Shown here piece after piece: positions 11,876-25,000 of a stretch of DNA of 64,000 nucleotides; position 1 is the first letter of the stretch; each line of letters opens with the position of its first letter. Under the pieces are notes generated by a model. The model was not told the origin of the DNA, ran no database searches, and saw only the letters and a list, made by a program, of their open reading frames with translations. Origin of the DNA: Stereum hirsutum FP-91666 SS1. Lineage: Eukaryota > Basidiomycota > Agaricomycetes > Russulales > Stereaceae. The stretch spans positions 2,332,580 to 2,396,579 of the forward strand of contig NW_006763134.1 of NCBI RefSeq assembly GCF_000264905.1. The letters run 5' to 3'. A program made the translations under genes and the position numbers.

Positions 11876-14191
11876 ATGGAAACGTACCTCGCCATGTCCT
11901 CATTCTCTGAGACCGATGAAAGGACGCCTTTGCTGTCCGCGCGCGCGGCTGGCGTCGTTGAAGAAAGTTCAGATTTTCCCCATCCAGCAACCAGCGACCG
12001 ACCGCTCGGCCATTTCCGTGTGGAAATTTTCAGTTTGTTGAAGCACTCCGTACCAGGTTCGCCTCGTTTCCGTATCGACTCTGAACACGACAGCTCATGC
12101 TTAGTCCTCACGATTGAAATGTTCTTTTTGTGCTAGTGATTCTGGCGTACACACTCCAAAACAGTATCCAAACAATATCCATACTCATTGTCGGCCGATT
12201 GGGGCCGCATGAACTTTCTGTGGCGGCGTTCTCGTTGATGCTGGCCTTCGTAACTGGCTAGTACTGCTTTCTCTTTCAAATTTGATACAAAGTGATCCCA
12301 CAATGTTTGGATTATCTAGGGTGGTGCATAGGTAGGATAAGTTACGCCTCGTCCATACGAGAAATGCTCACCGTCTTCTAGCCCTTGGAGGAACGACCGC
12401 ACTTGATACCCTCGGATCTCAGAGCTTCACAGGCGGGAAGCGGAAGACAGACCTGTCAATTCACTTTCAACGATGCCTAGTTCTCTTGTGGATCTTGTTC
12501 ATCCCCGTCGGCGTTCTGTGGGCGAAAATCGAACCAGTTCTCTTAGCTCTAGGACAGGATCCTGCCATCTCGCGGGACACTCAGACTTATCTTCGCGTTA
12601 TGCTTTTGGGTGCTCCTGCATATATCGCTTTCGAGAGCTTGAAAAAGTATTTGCAGTGTCAAGGTTAGTGCGACTGTCACATCCGCATTTTGAATCACGA
12701 GCTCATCTCACTCATCTGACGATTGCCCGTAGGAATCATGCAGGCGCCCACCATAGTTCTCGCCATCGTTTCGCCCATAAACGTGGGTCTGAACATCCTG
12801 TGTATCTATAGCGCTCGCATAGGTCTTCTCGGGTCTGCAGTCGCTTTATCGTGCACCTACTGGATCGCCTTTGCGATGCTCGCGATATTCACATTGTTCA
12901 GTCCTGCCCATGCTCACAACAAAACCTGGGGCGGCATCCATCTCCATCTTGTCTTCGAATGGAGGAGCTGTCTTACATTCCTGAAGCTCGCTATACCAGG
13001 TATCCTTATGGTCGGAACGGAATGGTGAGTCACACCCGTTGGGCTGGAAGCTTGTTCAGCGTGGGTTGACTTCTGAAATGCGAATAGGGCTGCTTTCGAG
13101 ATCGTAGCCCTTGCGGCTGGCCGGTTGGGGCCTCTCGCGCTCGCTGCGCAATCGGTGATTATGACTACCGACCAGAGTGCGTATTCATCTATCTTAATCA
13201 AGTACCTACTCTCACACCCATGCATAGTCCTGAACACCATACCGTTTGGCATTGGTGAGTTTGAGCTCCGACATCCAAAAATTGTTTTGTCACGGGGTTT
13301 GAAGTTACTCAATTCTTCTGTGGACGCATTATGTAGGAGTTGCTGCCTCAATCCGGGTAGGAAACTTGATTGGAGCGAGGTCTGCCGCTGGAGCGAAGTT
13401 TGCTGGACATATGTCCGCACTTCTGAGTGTCGTAACAGGCCTCATTGTCATGGTCGTCCTCATGTGTGCCAAAGACGTATGTTTCGAGCCCACAACCGTG
13501 TCATTTTCGCCCCTTCCCAAGCTGATTATGAACGACTAGGTTTACGGATACATCTTTAGCGATGATGAAGATGTCATTCGACTGGTCAGCAAGGTTATGC
13601 CTCTTGTGGCGTCCTTCCAAGTGCGTCCAGAGACTTCATTTCACGAACCCCCCTTTCTGTCTTCTTCTATCTCTTCTGCACCCCCGAAGACTCACGACTG
13701 TGGAATCGCCGACTCCTTCTGCTCATTCAACATCAGATTGCGGACGGTCTCGCTGGCTCGTGCGGAGGTGTCTTACGTGGCCAAGGTAGAGAACTGTCGC
13801 TACATCGTCCTTTATCCCTATTGCTGACTCTCAACCCAAGGTCGCCAGCACCTCGGCGCTTTCTTCAACCTCGTTGCGTACTATGTCCTCGCGCTTCCCA
13901 TGGGTATTTCCCTCGCCTTCCGTTATGATCTCGGCCTTCAGGGCCTTTGGATCGGTTCGTCTTGACCATCTAACCCCGACTCCCATTCGCTTCCTCGCAC
14001 ACCGGGTTGCGCCATACTCATGTCTTCTTCTTCACCCCTTTATGTCTATGATGATTGGAATAGGTCAAGTGGTCGCGCTATTCCTCGTCGGACTGGGAGA
14101 ATACGGTGTCGTGTGGTTTGGGACAAACTGGGAGAAAGAAGTCGAGAAAGGAATAGAAAGGAACAACGCGGAAGATGCGGTAATGGACTGA
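11876..14191 (+). CDS. MATE family multidrug/toxic compound exporter, 12 exons
   Basis: Exons 11876-12056, 12137-12256, 12320-12331, 12382-12663, 12733-13024, 13088-13176, 13228-13254, 13337-13476, 13540-13620, 13737-13785, 13841-13954 and 14064-14191 join to 504 residues. The acidic N-terminus ([10 protein letters not shown]) has a dileucine-type sorting motif typical of vacuolar proteins. MATE landmarks follow in order: [46 protein letters not shown]-type [10 protein letters not shown], and [20 protein letters not shown] with [18 protein letters not shown] at the C-terminus. This matches the ~12-TM fungal MATE class (Erc1/YHR032W type), presumed H+- or Na+-coupled antiporters; the substrate is unknown. 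Oddities are a 12-nt exon encoding only part of GWCIA and a GC-AG intron at 12257-12319. The gene converges with the sugar transporter downstream. Confidence 0.92.
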
Positions 14192-14766
14192 TAGCCAGGA
14201 ACGTGGTTCGAAGTTCCGCGCCACATCGCCGCCACCATCAGCGCCACCGATTATGATCAAGTTGGAAGTAATTCAATGAGAGGATATGTATGGGAATTTG
14301 TACCCAAGACGAACGATTCTGCACAAATGGCTGGCTCGCTTCCTTGTAACTTTCATCGTATGCTGCCGTAGTTATCGCTCCAATCTGCATCCGACTCTCG
14401 TGTCACGGCATCGAAGTCTCATGGTGTGTGTGAAGTCGCCTCGACGTGTCTTCGTGACAGAAAGTGAAACGCTAAAGGTCGGCTGGTTAACTTCCGTCAC
14501 GGCCCCACACAAGGTTTGTCCCGCAATAAACAGCCGGTGGTCGTCAGAGCATCTTGGCGCTTCAGACTTCTATGCCATATTGGATAGTTCAACGTTCCCA
14601 TAAGGCGCATGAGTACTCCTAAAATTTCCCTAATTTTCGATCCAATTAATTCTTATATTAACCTAACACTAACAGATAGAGGGCTTGACATCGAAAAGGA
14701 TAGATATGATGCATAGAAAGGAAAAGCACATGAAAAATGTCAGATGGTAGGTCTGCTTGACCCTCA
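14192..14766. other. Convergent intergenic region
   Basis: Separates the 3' ends of the MATE and sugar-transporter genes. Nothing else recognised; an AT-rich stretch near 14.62-14.68 kb may serve 3' end formation. Confidence 0.5.
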
Positions 14767-17526
14767 CTAGACAGCCTTCTCGTACACCGCCCCCTGATCC
14801 TTCTCGTTCTCGAGCACTTCCAAGTCCCTCCTGGTCCTGTTCCTCTCGACTGTTACACCTCCGCGTTTCCTCGCTTCCCAAACACCACCTGTAATACCAC
14901 CCTTTTCGAATATATGGTCGATATCCTCCAACTCTAGTCCTTTGGTCTCGGGGAAGAATACGTAGACGAGCGGCACCCACAGGGCGTTCAGAATGGCGAA
15001 GATGATGAACACACGCCAAGAGATGTTATCGATTGCCGGAGGGGTCATTTCAACCACAGCGAAAACACACATCCAGTTGAAGAAGGAACTGTCGTGCAAA
15101 AAGATACGATAAGTCGATTGTGTGCTGTCGAAGACAAACTCGATTAGCATTACCTTATGGCAGAGCCTCGGGCACGGATACGAGTGTGTGTGATCTGGGG
15201 TGATAATGGCCATGAAGAACGGTCAGAATATCAGTCGGAAGCAAAGACCGCACGGTTTCCGTAATCTCGCGTGAGGGAGGAGATAAAACGGTCCAGTACA
15301 AGGAAGGAAAACAAGGAAGGAACGTGCAAACATCACTTTTACTCAGACTCACCTCCGCGGGATACAACCAGGGCTAAACAAGCACACGCAACGGCGGTGT
15401 TCACACCAATCCAGAAACCAGCACAAAAAATCATGAGTCAGCATTCAGCCCTCCCTACATTGGGTAGTACTGCATAGACGTACGATAGGTAGATATCCGA
15501 TCCCCAAGAAGATCTGGAATATGAATACCATGGCGGTTGCTCCGAATGCGGCAGACTGACTTCCGGTAGACAGAAGGATAGCAGCGATGGCAAAGCAGAG
15601 GGCCTGGCCGGAGGCAGAGATCATGAGGAGAGGACGCCGCCCGAAGCGGTCAACCGTCTGTGGCACAAAGCAGAAGTTGGGGACGTTGTGGCATGTTGTG
15701 GCACGATGAGATTTCCCATCATGAACGGAAGGTGAGAAGAAACGTTGAGATCAGTACGTACGAGAGCGGAAAATCATTAGAAGGGACGCACCCATAGCGG
15801 GATGAACGAAGCAACCATATATGTGCAGGCAGTTGCGCCGCCGAGGATCAAGGACAAATTTCGGGTGAGGCCCATCGTGGTCTCGTAGACGATTGGGGCA
15901 AGGTAGCTAGTTACGATGATTAGGCGCCCCAGGACATAGGCCATGTAAAAAGTGATATCCCATACTTGATCATGTTGGCTCTGATAAAAAGATCAGACCC
16001 GTGCAGACATCAGAGAACATCAGAGAACAAGAGAGCCCACCCAGTAAACTGTTGCATCACATTCACGCCAACGCACAAGCATATTCGCCTGAAGTTACCC
16101 AGAGGTCCGCCTTGCAGCAGCTCCCTGTAACGGAAAGGGCCTTCAAACAACGTCATCTTCAAGCTCTGGCTTTGTGATCAAAACAGTTACGCACCTCCAG
16201 CGCTTTCCTGGGCCAGTGAAAACTCAATCTCTTTCTTCTTCTCAATAACTTGGGGGTCATCCATGGCTTTGTCTTCAAGAAGTGAAAGTACATGCAGGCC
16301 TTCGGTCTCGCGCCCGTGAGCGATGAGCCACCTGTCAACGGTGTGAACGTCAGTACGTTGACATATTCGCATTATATTTTGACAAGGCAAAGCACCATCC
16401 CACCTGGGAGAATCAGGCAGTACCATGCCCTGCAGCAACAAACATAGAGCGAAGAAAGCCTGGAAGCCTTCATCGAAGTCAGATGCAGATAATGAACGTA
16501 GTGTCAACAAGAAAGACCCACCAATAGGCAAACGCCACTGAGCCGGTCCTTCGACGAACGACATCCCATAGTCGAGCCAGTACGCCTGCGTATAATATTA
16601 GTACGGCACGACAACCAACAGAAATAGTAGGCAGGTATACGTACTATGACCAGGCCGATGATTGTAACGGTAGAGTTCAGGCAAACGAGCGCGCCGCGAA
16701 TAGCTCCCCCACACGTTTCGGATTGGTAGACAGGGATAGAGGACGAGTTGAAGCCATTCCCCTGTGTGAATCATCCGTCGATGCGATGCATTAGCATTCT
16801 GCGTCAAATGAAACAATAAACGGACACACAATTCCAGTAACGACTCTTCCGACCAGTAGTTGGGCTCTCGTCGTTGAACTCGTCAGAATAGCCTACAATG
16901 ACGGAGTGTCAATCGTGATCCAGCATGTTGGGCAAGTGACTCGCAGATTACTCGCAGAAGAGTGAGAATGAAAGGACGTACCGTCCCGATGAGCATCGTT
17001 GTAGCTCCGGACATGATCATCCGTTTTCGACCTATGCGCTCTCCAAAGATAAAGACGATCAAACTTCCCACTGCACAACCAATGTCCTAACTCCGCGGAA
17101 CCTCGTTGAGGATCCTTTTCTGAGGTTGGAAAGAAGGATGTCCACGCACATATATAGCAACCTGTGGAGTACACGGGTCGTCATACACGGTTGAAGGACG
17201 ACAAAAGGAGCGAAAGGAAAGACAGCGTACAATAGTTCCCTGGAGTGTCGCATCTGGGTGGCCAAAATCCTGTCCAAACTGGTTGTCTGCTCCGATCTAG
17301 AGCCCTCGGTTTTCAAACGGTCCTCACGCTCTAGAAGAATGTAATCAAGCGTACGATTCCAGACATTACGCCCTGGTCATAGCCAAGTAGTAGAAACCCC
17401 TGGCAACAGCATGCTGTGTGGTTCGAGCGTGATAAACCTAAGGCTAGCTTGCTAGTACACAGTTCTGTGGTACGCACCTGTGATGGCGAAAACGAGCCAC
17501 TTCCCTCGGATGGATGAAAGATACAT
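14767..17526 (-). CDS. MFS sugar transporter (SP family)
   Basis: Translation starts at ATG 17524-17526 with MYLSSIRGKWLVFAIT, continuing across an intron as GACCQGFLLLGYDQGVMSGIV, the TM1 signature of fungal sugar porters. Loop 2-3 is FIFGERIGRKRMIMSGA (GRR/K motif). Then come WRLPIGFQAFFAL, VLPDSPRWLIAHGRE (the PESPRWL equivalent), VMQQFTGANMINYLAPIVYE, WTVDRFGRRPLLMISASGQ, and FPETKGLELEDIDHIF just before a charged cytosolic tail. All sugar-porter signatures appear in order, so this is a 12-TM H+/hexose-, pentose- or disaccharide-type porter; the substrate cannot be read. A 15-nt exon (15966-15980) encodes ANMI plus flanking bases in the substrate-binding QQxxGxNxxxYY region. An extra upstream exon is possible but not needed. 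Oriented in tandem with the next MFS gene. Confidence 0.9.
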
Positions 17527-18476
17527 CGCGCCAAATTGACCACCAAAAACTCAACACAGGTCTTTGGACAATGAGAAGAAAAAGGACAATGTTATCCAGA
17601 GGTCGTGATGAGTCGTAAACAAGCTCGTACGTCGTCAAACGTGCAGCCTATTTCTGAGCCTGGTAGGCTTCATCACATACTTATATCGAAGAGCAGGTAT
17701 CGTGACGCTGTCGGAGGCAGAAAGAACAGATGACGACTGACTTCTCTGCGGACACGCTTTACTTTGGCTAACCATGGGACTATGAGAGGGGTCATGAGAC
17801 GAAGTAGTACGTTATGGTCAGATTCGCTCTCGGCTGCCGACTCAGAGCGCAAAGGGTACCAGTTGGTGAGTCTGCTTTCCTTGAAGTCGAGAAAATTTTG
17901 CAAGAGATGGGAACAAATGATTTCTTGGAGAAAGACTGACAGAAAAATATCTGGTCAACCATCGCGAATATGCAGAAGAATATGGTCTTCTTACCAGCGT
18001 TCGCATTTTCTTTAGGTCGCTCAGCACAACAGACGTGGGTACTGGGCGGAAAGAATGGATCCGGCTATGGTCACGTTTCATTCTGATAGCGGTAGAGCCA
18101 CTATGAGTGATGAAAGGGGTAGGAGAAAGGGGTGGCGAGGCGGTTATCGACGCATCGTCTGACATCGACACGCGGCCCGGACTTACCCGCTAATATAAAA
18201 AATGCGGCGGAAAACTTCATAAAGACACAATAAAGACATGCCTCTATTGAGCCAGTCTCTGAAACGGATCTGTTGTGTTACTTATGAATATACAGCCACC
18301 ACCAAATTGTCCTCGTCTTTTCAACGTAAGCACATCATTCGACGACCACCTTGACCTGGGATTGCACTAAAATTTTGTTCACAAAAGATGGCAAGGCATG
18401 TCTTCGTCCGATCCAGCAGCAATCTCATAAATTGAGACCATAACTCAAACCTAAACTCTAGTCGAGCATCCGTCTC
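17527..18476. other. Intergenic region between two tandem minus-strand transporter genes
   Basis: Contains the promoter side of the sugar transporter and the 3' flank of the allantoate-type permease. No gene recognised on either strand. Confidence 0.5.
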
Positions 18477-21117
18477 CTAAGTGATATACACGAAATGTGG
18501 GTTCTTCAAATCCGTCAAATCCGCCAACGCATCGTCCATCAACTCTGGCACCTGTTCTCCATCCTTCTCCGACGCTGAACCACCCAGCGAAGATGCCTGT
18601 GACGCGAGGTGAGCGGCTTTGCGGCGGTTGAGGTATCTGCAATAGAAACCGTAGGCGAGGAAGAGGAGAGCGTCGATGGCGTAGCAGCAGAGCATGGTCT
18701 TGATTGCGGTCTGCATGGATCGTAGAAAGCAGGGGAGGAAGTTGAGCGGACCAAGGAAGACGAGGTCACAGGAAAGGGGGAGTGAGAAGTTTCCACGTAC
18801 GCTATAAGCTGGGGCTTCGTTCGTGAGGAATGTTTGTGGCCCAACAAGATTGCCTACTGAATACCCAATGCTGTGTTTCCGATGGAACAACGGTCAGCAT
18901 CATAAAGATTGCAGGATTTCGGAGTCCATGGAAGTACACGCAAGGAAATCACGCACTAGTTGATGGCGTAAACGACAGTCTTCTTCGTCAGACCGGCGGT
19001 GTTATTCAGCACTGTAGAGCACAAACAGTAAGTTTAATATCTACCTAGGGTTCAGTGGACGGAGAAAGGCTTACTGATAGCTTGTCCGAGAATATATGGA
19101 GACCAGTAGGTATACAGCACCTATACAACTACGATCAGCGCACGTTTATTGTAGCCCCCTTTCCCTCTATTCTCGTTCGAGCAATAGATACTCACGTAGA
19201 TACCTGCCAATCTCCCATTATGGTTCTCTAGCGGTAACACATGCAGCACGATAACACCAATCATTGGCGGGATGACACTGATAGCGGCAATGACTGTGCG
19301 GTACCGAGTCGTATGGCCTGCGAGCCACGAGAAGAAGAAAGAGGCGATGAACGAGATCACGCCGGTAGGAATAGTGAGGAGGGAGGTGATGCGGGAGGTG
19401 TAGCCGAGGGATTCTACGCAAGCGACGGAAGAATAATAGTACGTCAGTCAGAAAACAGGTGCAGTGTGATAATACAAGGAGGAGCGGAGGCGTACTAATG
19501 ACAATGGAGTTGAAACCGATGAGGCCACCGTTGGGAATCTGTAACGAAAGGTGTAAGCGTCAGCTCTATGATACCCGAAAAGACAAGGACGAAAACAAAG
19601 ACATACGTTGTTCAATAGCGAAATCGCGAAGACGAAGTATGTCTTCGGATCCGTGAACGCCTCTCTCACTTGCTCCCACTATAATCAAAACCGCACTAGT
19701 CAGTCAGCGTACGTCAAGCCCAAGTTCGCAGGAACGTAACACGTTTCCACAAAACTGACCTTGACAATATGATTCTCCGTCCCTAGTTGTTCGTCTTTTA
19801 CCCTGTCCAGGGCCTGCGCCCTTTTCAGCGGGCTCTTCATCCACACGGCATCCATGACCGTGGACGGCAGGAAGAAGAAATTGAGGATTCCAACTATGGC
19901 GGTTACGCCACCACAAGCGATAAAGAGAATTTTCCAGGGAGCCAGGCGGGCATCTGAGGGAGAAAAGGAAGAGCCATCTGGTAGCACGAGAAAGAAGGTG
20001 GGTAGTGAGTACGATAATTGGCATCATCAGAGACGGAAAAAAGGAGGGACAAGTAAATGTTGGAATGCATGACGTGAAAGTCGACAGAGGAGATCACTAA
20101 GACTTACATCCTATGAAACCGTTGAAGACGGAAGAGAAAGTGGAGAAGCAAACGGCTGTGCGAGCGGGTTGCTCGGCTCGCTATGGATATAGTAGTATCA
20201 GCAAGCGTCTATCTTTCGAGTATGCGAGGGTTCAGCAACGAAAGCGAACCTTGTAGAATCCGGAGAGGATCAGTAGAGAAGAAGACATAACGATACTTTC
20301 GAACAATCCCAAGATGATACGAAGGGCTATGAGCGACTTAAAGTTCTTGCAGGCAGACATGCACTGGAAGCAAAATTAGGTCACCTATCAAACTAATGCG
20401 GCACACGACAGTGTAGTTTGACGTGTATTTACCATGGTGAGGACGCCCCACATAAAGACGTTCACCGCGATGTACTTACTCGTGGTGAAGCGCTTCATCA
20501 ACCACATCTGGGGAAGAGCGCCGATGATGGTACCGATGTAGATGCCCGAACTGATCCCTGTCGCATGAAGCGAGGTAACGGCTCAGCAGACAGCAATCGT
20601 GGATAAGACAAGAGGAAGAATACTTACAAGAGTACTGTTGACCGACAAGGTTCGCGTCTGTCGCCATTCCATAGATGTCAGCCTGCCCAACCGCAACTTT
20701 GTCCAGTGCCCCCAAGGTAGACGTGATAGTCTGATGCCCAGAATAAAAGCCAGTTATAAATTCGCTTCAAAGTGAAGATATGAAGGTGAAATTGTGGGCT
20801 CCACTTACAAGCAGCGGTACCAGAAGAAGATCAAACCGACGAATCATGGCCTTTTCCTCCTTCGGAGTCAAGGGAGGAACTTCCCCATGCTCAGCACGGT
20901 AGTTGGCAAGGAACTCTGCTGCTCTGTCGAGCTGATATGATAGAAGACGAAAACAAACAATCAGCGCAGGATGCATAAGTCAAAATATAAGTCAAGAGCG
21001 CACCTTCTGGAGATCCCGCTTCTCATCCACGGAGACTACGTCGCTGTAGACCTTGGGGTCCTTCTCCAGATGCGAGGAGGCAGGGCTCTTGCGTTCGACA
21101 GTAGCTGTAGTTTCCAT
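18477..21117 (-). CDS. MFS anion:cation symporter, allantoate-permease (Dal5) type
   Basis: The start at 21115-21117 gives METTATVERKSPASSHLEKD, a soluble N-tail. AEFLANYRAEHGEVPPLTPKEEK and MIRRFDLLLVPLL follow, the Dal5-family entry into TM1. Then come GALDKVAVGQADIYGMATDA, NLVGQQYS, IALRIILGLFES (TM4), PWKILFIACGGVTAIVGIL (the 'aW+ilf...G..T...Gi' signature), ALDRVKDEQLGTENH, LLTIPTGVISFIASFFFSWL, and C-terminal TM11-12 with a long acidic tail. This family carries organic anions such as allantoate, ureidosuccinate, nicotinate, pantothenate or small peptides with H+. The substrate is unknown here. The gene is divergent from 5-oxoprolinase with ~0.9 kb between start codons, so shared regulation and an oxoproline- or peptide-like substrate are worth considering but unproven. 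Confidence 0.9.
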
Positions 21118-22033
21118 CCTACTCGAAAGATAACTTCACTGGAGAAAGGGGATACGGTCGGTCCACTCTCAAGAGTGATTCACCTTGTCGTCGCTATCTA
21201 TACTAGTGTTGGCCTGCAAGGTACGATCTCATGTAGCGACTCATCTGAGTGACGAAATAGACAATCTCTAGAGAGAAGTGGGCACGATAACAGCTGGTCT
21301 GGTCTAAAGATATCGCATTAGCCGGATGGAGTTGAGTGGAGATCTTGAGAACCAATCCCCGCCTCTTCCCGTGCTCGAGAACTTGTCCTGTTGATATCAG
21401 ACATGCAAAGTAAGCCGCGGCTCGGAGCTGAGGTACTTGTTCCGCGTGAAATTTAGGTTACGTGGGGGGAGCTCAAGGAATGCTTTTATATGAAGCTGGG
21501 ATACCTACGCTGAATCCTGGCCCCGGCTAACGAGGCAAGGTGTGGAAGGAAGAAAGGATACAATACATTGTGGCGCCAAAGGCACTGTCAGGCAGGAATT
21601 CGAGGTCCGACCGGAAAACTCCATCCCCATCCCCAACGAATTCACACATCCTTTGTTCCGGCACCAATCCAGGACGAGGATACTGCATATCTTATATAGA
21701 GTCATCGATACCCTCTGATAGGATAGGCCCTGGCGCTCTGGATGATCGGCTTCCGTTGCCAGAGATCTCGTCCAAACAGATTTCACTCATAGTTGCCGCT
21801 GCAATTGCGGGATGAGAGGAACGGATCCGGCTTCCGCGTTTGCTGATAGCTTCTATCCGCGGGTCTCACTACTTTATGTAGCTCGACGTCACCAAAGCTG
21901 ATATCCTCTTGGATTCACGCTTGAGCTCGACTCAACTTCTTCCGACTGATCTTGTCTTTCGTGTTACTTATCCGCTCCTTGATATACTCATTACTCCGTT
22001 GACCCAGCGGTCACGCCTCAAACAGCCCTGGAC
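21118..22033. promoter_or_regulatory. Divergent promoter region: Dal5-type permease and 5-oxoprolinase
   Basis: The start codons of two oppositely oriented genes are 0.92 kb apart, and no other gene was recognised between them. Both promoters must lie here. HGATAR motifs occur but not more often than expected by chance. Confidence 0.6.
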
Positions 22034-25000
22034 ATGCCTTCAACACCCTCAGACAGGACCGGGAAGATAACCATCGCTATTGTGAGTAGTGTGGCTCCTT
22101 AATTCGGCCATATGGTGCTCATAATTGCTGTGAACAGGATCGTGGTGGTACATTCACAGATGTTCTGGGTATTGTGCCGGGATGGGAAGAGGATATCGTC
22201 ATCAAACTTTTGTCTGTTGACCCAGACAACTATCGTATGTTTCTAGATTATTCGCACGGTCGCACAAGTCCCTGACGAACCTTTTTCTTGCAGCCGATGC
22301 TCCTACTGAAGGTGCACTTCGAATTGAAGGATTGCGCATGGAACGGAGTTGATACTCACGTGATGTCAACAGGCATTCGACGCGTCCTCGAGATCGCTCT
22401 CGGAGTAAAGATTCTACGGGGACAACAACTAGACACCTCAGAGATCGAGGTAAGTCACCCCGTCTTCCGGAAGAGTTCATTTACGAGGCCACATACTGAC
22501 TCGGTTTGATTCAGGTAATTCGTCAGGGGACCACCGTCGCCACAAACGCCCTCCTCGAGCGCAAAGGTGTCAAATCTGCGCTTCTCGTCACCAAAGGTTT
22601 CAAAGATCTCCTCTTCATCGGAAACCAGTCTCGACCAGCTCTTTTCGATCTCGACATTAAGAGACCGGGTGTGCTTTTCGAGAAGGTTGTCGAGGTTGAG
22701 GAGAGGGTAACGATCGCGGATTGTATCGGCGATGTCCCGAGACCTCTAGATGCGATGCTAGAGGACGGGCTTGTGAGAGGAGTAAGCGGAGATGTTGTGC
22801 GAGTCGTTCAGAAGCTAGGTCGGTCTTCTTACGCCGTGCCGTGATGTCGAATTCGTGAACGATTCGTTAACCTCATTTTCTCCCAACAATAGATGAGAAC
22901 CAAGTACGCAAAGAGCTCAAACTACTTCGCGAGCAAGGCTTTCAGTCCATTGCAGTCGCATTCGTTCACTCGTAAGACGCCGTCTCGCTCGATCATTTCA
23001 TGCGCCACCCTCATGCCATACTGCTCGTACTATCTATAGCTACACCTATCCCGAGCATGAACTTATTATTCGTGAAATTGCTCACGAAATCGGGTTTGCC
23101 CATATCTCACTTTCGTCCCAATTGCAAGCTATGGTCAAAATAGTCCCTCGCGGAATGAGTGCCACAGCGGACGCCTATCTTACGCCACATATCCGAACGT
23201 ACCTCGATAACATCGCCAAAGGTTCGTCTATTTTATTTGCTAGTGCCCCAAGGGGGTATATTGATCGTCCAATGGTATGTTTGTGTAGGTTTCAAGGGAG
23301 AGCTGAAAGATGACTTGACCAGGGTTGAGTTTATGCAGTCTGATGGTGGATTGGTGCATCATCGGAAGTTCTCGGGACTGAGGGCGATTTTGTCTGGTCC
23401 TGCTGGTGGTGTCGTTGGATATGCGCGAACCTCTTACTCCCCAGAGGATGGTATGTTTTATTCTGGACCTGTATTTGAATTCCATACCTAATTATTGATT
23501 GTCTCAGGGACGGGGGTAATTGGGTTCGACATGGGGTGGGTAAACGTATTTACTTTAGGACTTCACGTACTCATATCCAACTGCTACCGTTTAATAGAGG
23601 TACTTCGACGGATGTCTCTCGATACGCTGGCACGCTCGAGCACGTCTTCGAGACCGTCACCGCTGGGTTCGTTCCAGATACCGCCAACTGCCCAGTTCAT
23701 TGCTGACATTTTATGTTCTTCAGAGTGATGATTCAGACCGCTCAATGCGACATCAACACTGTTGCCTCCGGTGGTGGCTCCATCCTCTTCTGGAGGAATG
23801 GTCTCTTCGTCGTTGGTCCCGAATCCGCCAGTGCACACCCTGGCCCGGCCTGCTATCGTAAAGGCGGTCCTCTCACGTATGCCCATCCATGTTCTGCGCA
23901 TGTTTTCTATAAAACCAGCCAAAATGTTGACTCGGCGCGTCGTACGTAGCGTCACGGATGCCAATCTTTTTCTCGGTCGCATACAGCCCGACTTTTTCCC
24001 GAAGATTTTCGGTCCAACTGAAGACATGCCTCTTGACTTTGAAATCACGAAGACGAAATTTGAGGAGCTCACCAAGCAGATCAATGCGGACACGGGAGGG
24101 ACCAAGACTCCTGAAGAGGTCGCTTCTGGGTGAGTATCTTTTCTATTCATCGTTTGTCGAGAAGGTGTGAACTGTTGGGCCACATAACGCAGCGTTGGCG
24201 CTAACTTTGCGGATTGGTGATAGGTTCTTGGCTGTGGCGAATGAGAGTATGGCGAGGCCTATCAGGTCGTTGAGTGAAGGAAGGGGATACTCTTTGAAGA
24301 ACCACGTACGTCAGGTCACTCTGTATCGCATCGTCTGATCTTGCTGACTGTTTTGTTCGCGCTTTCCTCCGCGCAGAACCTCGCCTCCTTTGGCGGCGCC
24401 GGTGGCCAACACGCCTGTCCTCTCGCTCGTATCCTCGGTATCAACACCGTTATTATCCACAAATACTCCTCTATTCTCTCCGCGTATGGTATGGCCCTCG
24501 CAGATACCGTCTCTGAACAGAGTATGCCTGCGAGCGAGGTATGGGGTAAGGAGGGCGCTGACGAGAGGTTGAAGTCGAAGTTCGAGGAACTTGTAAAGAG
24601 GGCGAGGGACGATTTGGAGGGACAGGGGATAAAAGAGAGCCAGGTGGAAGGTGATGACGGTATGAAGTTGGTGTTTGAGAAGTATCTGTTCATGAGGTAC
24701 AATGGCAGCGATGCGCAGTTGGTGGTGAAGGAGCCTGAGGATGGTGGTGCGTAGTTTCTCTGACTGATATTCACTATTCGTTTAGAAGCCGTATGCTGAC
24801 GGCGAGAACTGGTGTTCCCTGCAGACTTTGGCAAGGAGTTCCTCAAAATACACAAGAAAGAATTCCAATTCCTTCTTCCTCGCGACATTCTCATCGACGA
24901 CGTTCGCGTCCGTGGCATTGGTCTCAGCAACGAGTCTCGCAAATCCGAAGGCTCGAAACTTCACGCTGAGCGCGTGTCTACCGTAACTCAAGCCGTCGAT

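Noticed and set aside
21118..22033. GATA-factor (HGATAR) sites at about 21128, 21285, 21716 and 21844 in the divergent promoter
   Set aside because: About 2.7 such sites are expected by chance in 916 bp counting both strands, so four are not an enrichment.
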